From Streptomyces sp. NRRL WC-3742 (lineage in GTDB: Bacteria; Actinomycetota; Actinomycetes; Streptomycetales; Streptomycetaceae), in assembly GCF_000720635.1 (NCBI RefSeq), contig NZ_JOCF01000010.1, positions 62,001 to 126,000 on the forward strand: a DNA stretch of 64,000 nucleotides. The letters run 5' to 3'. Below, in pieces: positions 62,294-64,000 of this stretch (position 1 is its first letter; every line of letters begins with the position of its first letter). The position numbers and the translations under genes were made by a program. The notes under the pieces were generated by a model, which was not told the origin of the DNA, searched no databases, and was given only the letters and a program-made list of their open reading frames with translations.

Positions 62294-63016
62294 TCAGTTG
62301 GCGATGCCCGGGACCACCAGGCCGGACTCGTACGCGATCACCACGGCATGGGTCCGGTTCTGCGCGCTGAGCTTGGTCAGCACGTTTCCGACGTGGGTCT
62401 TGACCGTCTCCAGGCTCACCGTGAGGGACTCCGCGATCTCCGGATTGGAGAGCCCGGTGGCCATCAAGCGCAGCACCTCCTCCTCCCGGCCGGTCAGGGC
62501 GGCCTGCGGCAGGGCCTCGGCGGAGCGCAGCGGGCGGGCGGCGACCATGCGGCCCAGCGCGGCCGGGAAGAGGACCGCTTCGCCCGCCGCCACCACCCGG
62601 ACCGCCTCGGCGATCTGGCGGACCGGGAGGCGCTTGAGGACGAAGCCGCTGGCGCCCGCGCTGAGGGCAGCGGTGACGTAGCCGTCGTTCTCGAAGGTGG
62701 TGATCACCACGACCTTCGGCGGGTCGGCCGCTTCGGCCAGCAGTTGGCGGGTGGCCTCGATCCCGTTGCGACGCGGCATCCGGACGTCCATCAGGACCAC
62801 GTCCGGCCGCAGGCTCTGTGCCCGTTCGACCGCCTCGACGCCGTCGGCGGCCTCGCCGACCACCGTGATCCCCGGCTGTGCGGCGAGCAGCGTGCGCAGG
62901 CCGCTGCGGGTCACCTCGTCGTCGTCCGCGATCAGGAGGGTGACGGCGGGGCTGGTGACGGCGGGGCCGGTGACGGCGGGGAGGGCCGTGCCTTCGCCCG
63001 CGTCGGATCCACTCAC
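62294..63016 (-). CDS. two-component response regulator, NarL/LuxR type
   Basis: 240 residues from GTG 63016, overlapping the kinase stop (GTGA). The receiver domain has D-D-D-E near the start, the phosphorylated Asp in V-V-L-M-D-V-R-M-P, and K in F-V-L-K-R. LuxR helix-turn-helix: L-T-G-R-E-E-E-V-L-R-L-M-A-T-G-L-S-N-P-E-I-A-E-S-L. The N-terminal ~25 residues come from a 14-15 bp in-frame tandem repeat (V-T-G-P-A-V-T-S-P-A-V-T). Confidence 0.9.
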   Translation of the reverse strand: MSGSDAGEGTALPAVTGPAVTSPAVTLLIADDDEVTRSGLRTLLAAQPGITVVGEAADGVEAVERAQSLRPDVVLMDVRMPRRNGIEATRQLLAEAADPPKVVVITTFENDGYVTAALSAGASGFVLKRLPVRQIAEAVRVVAAGEAVLFPAALGRMVAARPLRSAEALPQAALTGREEEVLRLMATGLSNPEIAESLTVSLETVKTHVGNVLTKLSAQNRTHAVVIAYESGLVVPGIAN

Positions 63017-63987
63017 GCCGGGACCCGTACCGGCAGCCGGACGGCCAGCCGCCAGTGCTGCGTCCCGTCCGGCCCGGCCTGGAACTCACCGTGCAGCAGC
63101 CGGACGCGCTCGGCCAGTCCGGGCAGGCCGTGGCCGGAGGTCGGGAAGGCACCCGGGCCCGGGCCCGTCCGTGCCCCGATCCGGTTGACCACCGTGAGAT
63201 CCAGTCCGTCCGGCGCGGCCGTCACCCGGACTTCGATCGGGCCGCCCGCCCCGTGGCGCAGCGCGTTCGTCAACCCCTCCTGGAGGATCCGGTACGCCGC
63301 TCGGGAGAGCGTCCCCTGCACCTGCGCCAGCTCGCCCGACAGGGTCGGTGCCACCACCGCCCCCGCGTGCCGCAGACGGTCCAGCAGCTCGGGGAGGTCG
63401 GCCAGGGTCCGGGTCGGCGCTGTTCCCGACTGTTCCTCGCGCAGCACCCCGAGCACGTAGTCCAGGTCCTCCAGCGCGGCCCGGGCCGACTCCTCGATGC
63501 TGCGCATGGCGGCCCGCGCCGCCGCCGGGTCGGCGGAGAGCACCTGGCCCGCCACCGCCGCCTGGATGGTGGCCGCCGTCAGCGTGTGCCCGATCGAGTC
63601 GTGCAACTCGTGCGCGATCCGGTTGCGTTCGGCCAGCAGCAGCTCCCGCTCGGCAGCCAGCGCGAGCCGCTCGGCCGCCGACGGGCCCAACAGCCGGGGT
63701 GCCGACCACCGCAGGGCCTTCGTCACCAGTACGCAGACGGCCACCGCCAGCAGGACGCACACGGCCGCCACCACCCAGCTCCACCCGCCCGACACCCGGA
63801 CCGACGTGCCGAACAGACTCGCTCGCACCTCGCCGCCGAGCCAGTTCCCCGGCAGGGAGAGGCCCATGATGAACAGCACCCCGCTCGCCAGCGCCCCCGT
63901 CCACCCGACGGCCACGTGCAGCACCAGCCAGATCGGGGTCCGCCAGCGGTCGAGGCCGGGTGAACCAGAGGTCCGGCGACCGGCCAC
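63013..63987 (-). CDS. two-component sensor histidine kinase (HisKA_3 type)
   Basis: 324 residues if it starts at GTG 63987; a start beyond the window end cannot be excluded. Two membrane helices (about 18-42 and 70-90) flank a short extracytoplasmic loop. The phosphorylated His is in R-N-R-I-A-H-E-L-H-D-S-I-G-H; the ATPase domain ends G-H-G-L-P-G-L-A-E-R-V-R-L-L. Co-transcribed with and phosphorylating the response regulator. Confidence 0.88.
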   Translation of the reverse strand: MAGRRTSGSPGLDRWRTPIWLVLHVAVGWTGALASGVLFIMGLSLPGNWLGGEVRASLFGTSVRVSGGWSWVVAAVCVLLAVAVCVLVTKALRWSAPRLLGPSAAERLALAAERELLLAERNRIAHELHDSIGHTLTAATIQAAVAGQVLSADPAAARAAMRSIEESARAALEDLDYVLGVLREEQSGTAPTRTLADLPELLDRLRHAGAVVAPTLSGELAQVQGTLSRAAYRILQEGLTNALRHGAGGPIEVRVTAAPDGLDLTVVNRIGARTGPGPGAFPTSGHGLPGLAERVRLLHGEFQAGPDGTQHWRLAVRLPVRVPA

Positions 63988-64000
63988 CGGATTCGGCAGC

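Overview
The window comes from a high-GC actinomycete, almost certainly Streptomycetaceae (Streptomyces or Kitasatospora). GTG starts, ATGA/GTGA gene overlaps and GC-rich stem-loop terminators are common. It holds a two-domain geosmin synthase, a tandem SigF/SigN-type sigma factor pair, a tadA/upp neighbourhood of streptomycete type and many small one-component regulators. There is no rRNA, CRISPR array, prophage or insertion sequence; one tRNA-Ser(CGA) is present.

Layout. 1-5.7 kb: the C-terminal part of an Ig-like, Ser/Pro-stalked surface protein; an SPFH protein coupled to an NlpC/P60 peptidase; an aldo/keto reductase; a small membrane protein. 5.8-16.1 kb, minus strand: an eight-gene exopolysaccharide operon resembling Gram-positive pel clusters. 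In transcription order it encodes a secreted CE4-like deacetylase, a PelF-like GT4 glycosyltransferase, a 26-codon minicistron, a multi-spanning membrane protein, a LegB-like dehydratase, a sugar nucleotidyltransferase, an epimerase, a Spherulin4 protein and a GH114 lipoprotein. 16.4-18.3 kb: sigF- and sigN-type sigma genes. 18.5-27.9 kb: housekeeping and conserved genes (Dabb protein, 54-residue membrane peptide, tRNA-Ser, tadA and partner, upp, LytR_C protein, HerA-like ATPase, rhomboid protease, YbhB/PEBP). 28-32 kb: WYL regulator/MFS exporter, HhH-GPD protein, DoxX protein. 32.3-37.5 kb: XRE regulator followed by a coupled TIR / P-loop NTPase / membrane protein module. 37.6-41.5 kb: geosmin synthase, VOC and DinB proteins. 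41.6-48.5 kb: TetR/MFS pair, AraC, VOC, GrpB, sulfite-oxidase-like enzyme, aldo/keto reductase. 48.7-53.7 kb: a complete lasso peptide cluster. 53.8-64 kb: divergent regulator/enzyme pairs (MarR/NmrA, MarR/FMN reductase-GNAT, MerR/aldolase, TetR/cupin), a quinone-oxidoreductase-like enzyme and a two-component system.

Three systems stand out. (1) The pel-like operon has all enzyme classes needed to make, export, deacetylate and cut an amino-sugar polymer, and lies directly downstream of sporulation-type sigma genes. (2) In the TIR/NTPase module a short motif (H-T-G-S-G-x-Q) recurs at the C-terminus of the TIR protein and the N-terminus of the NTPase, as expected for amyloid-type prion-like signalling. 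(3) The lasso cluster has a divergently transcribed 45-codon precursor, predicted 18-residue core GTIYTKKDATTLGFKKPR, and the unusual order C-B2-B1-D. Several divergent gene pairs also contain clear palindromic operators, including one 16-bp inverted repeat that embeds the start codons of both genes.
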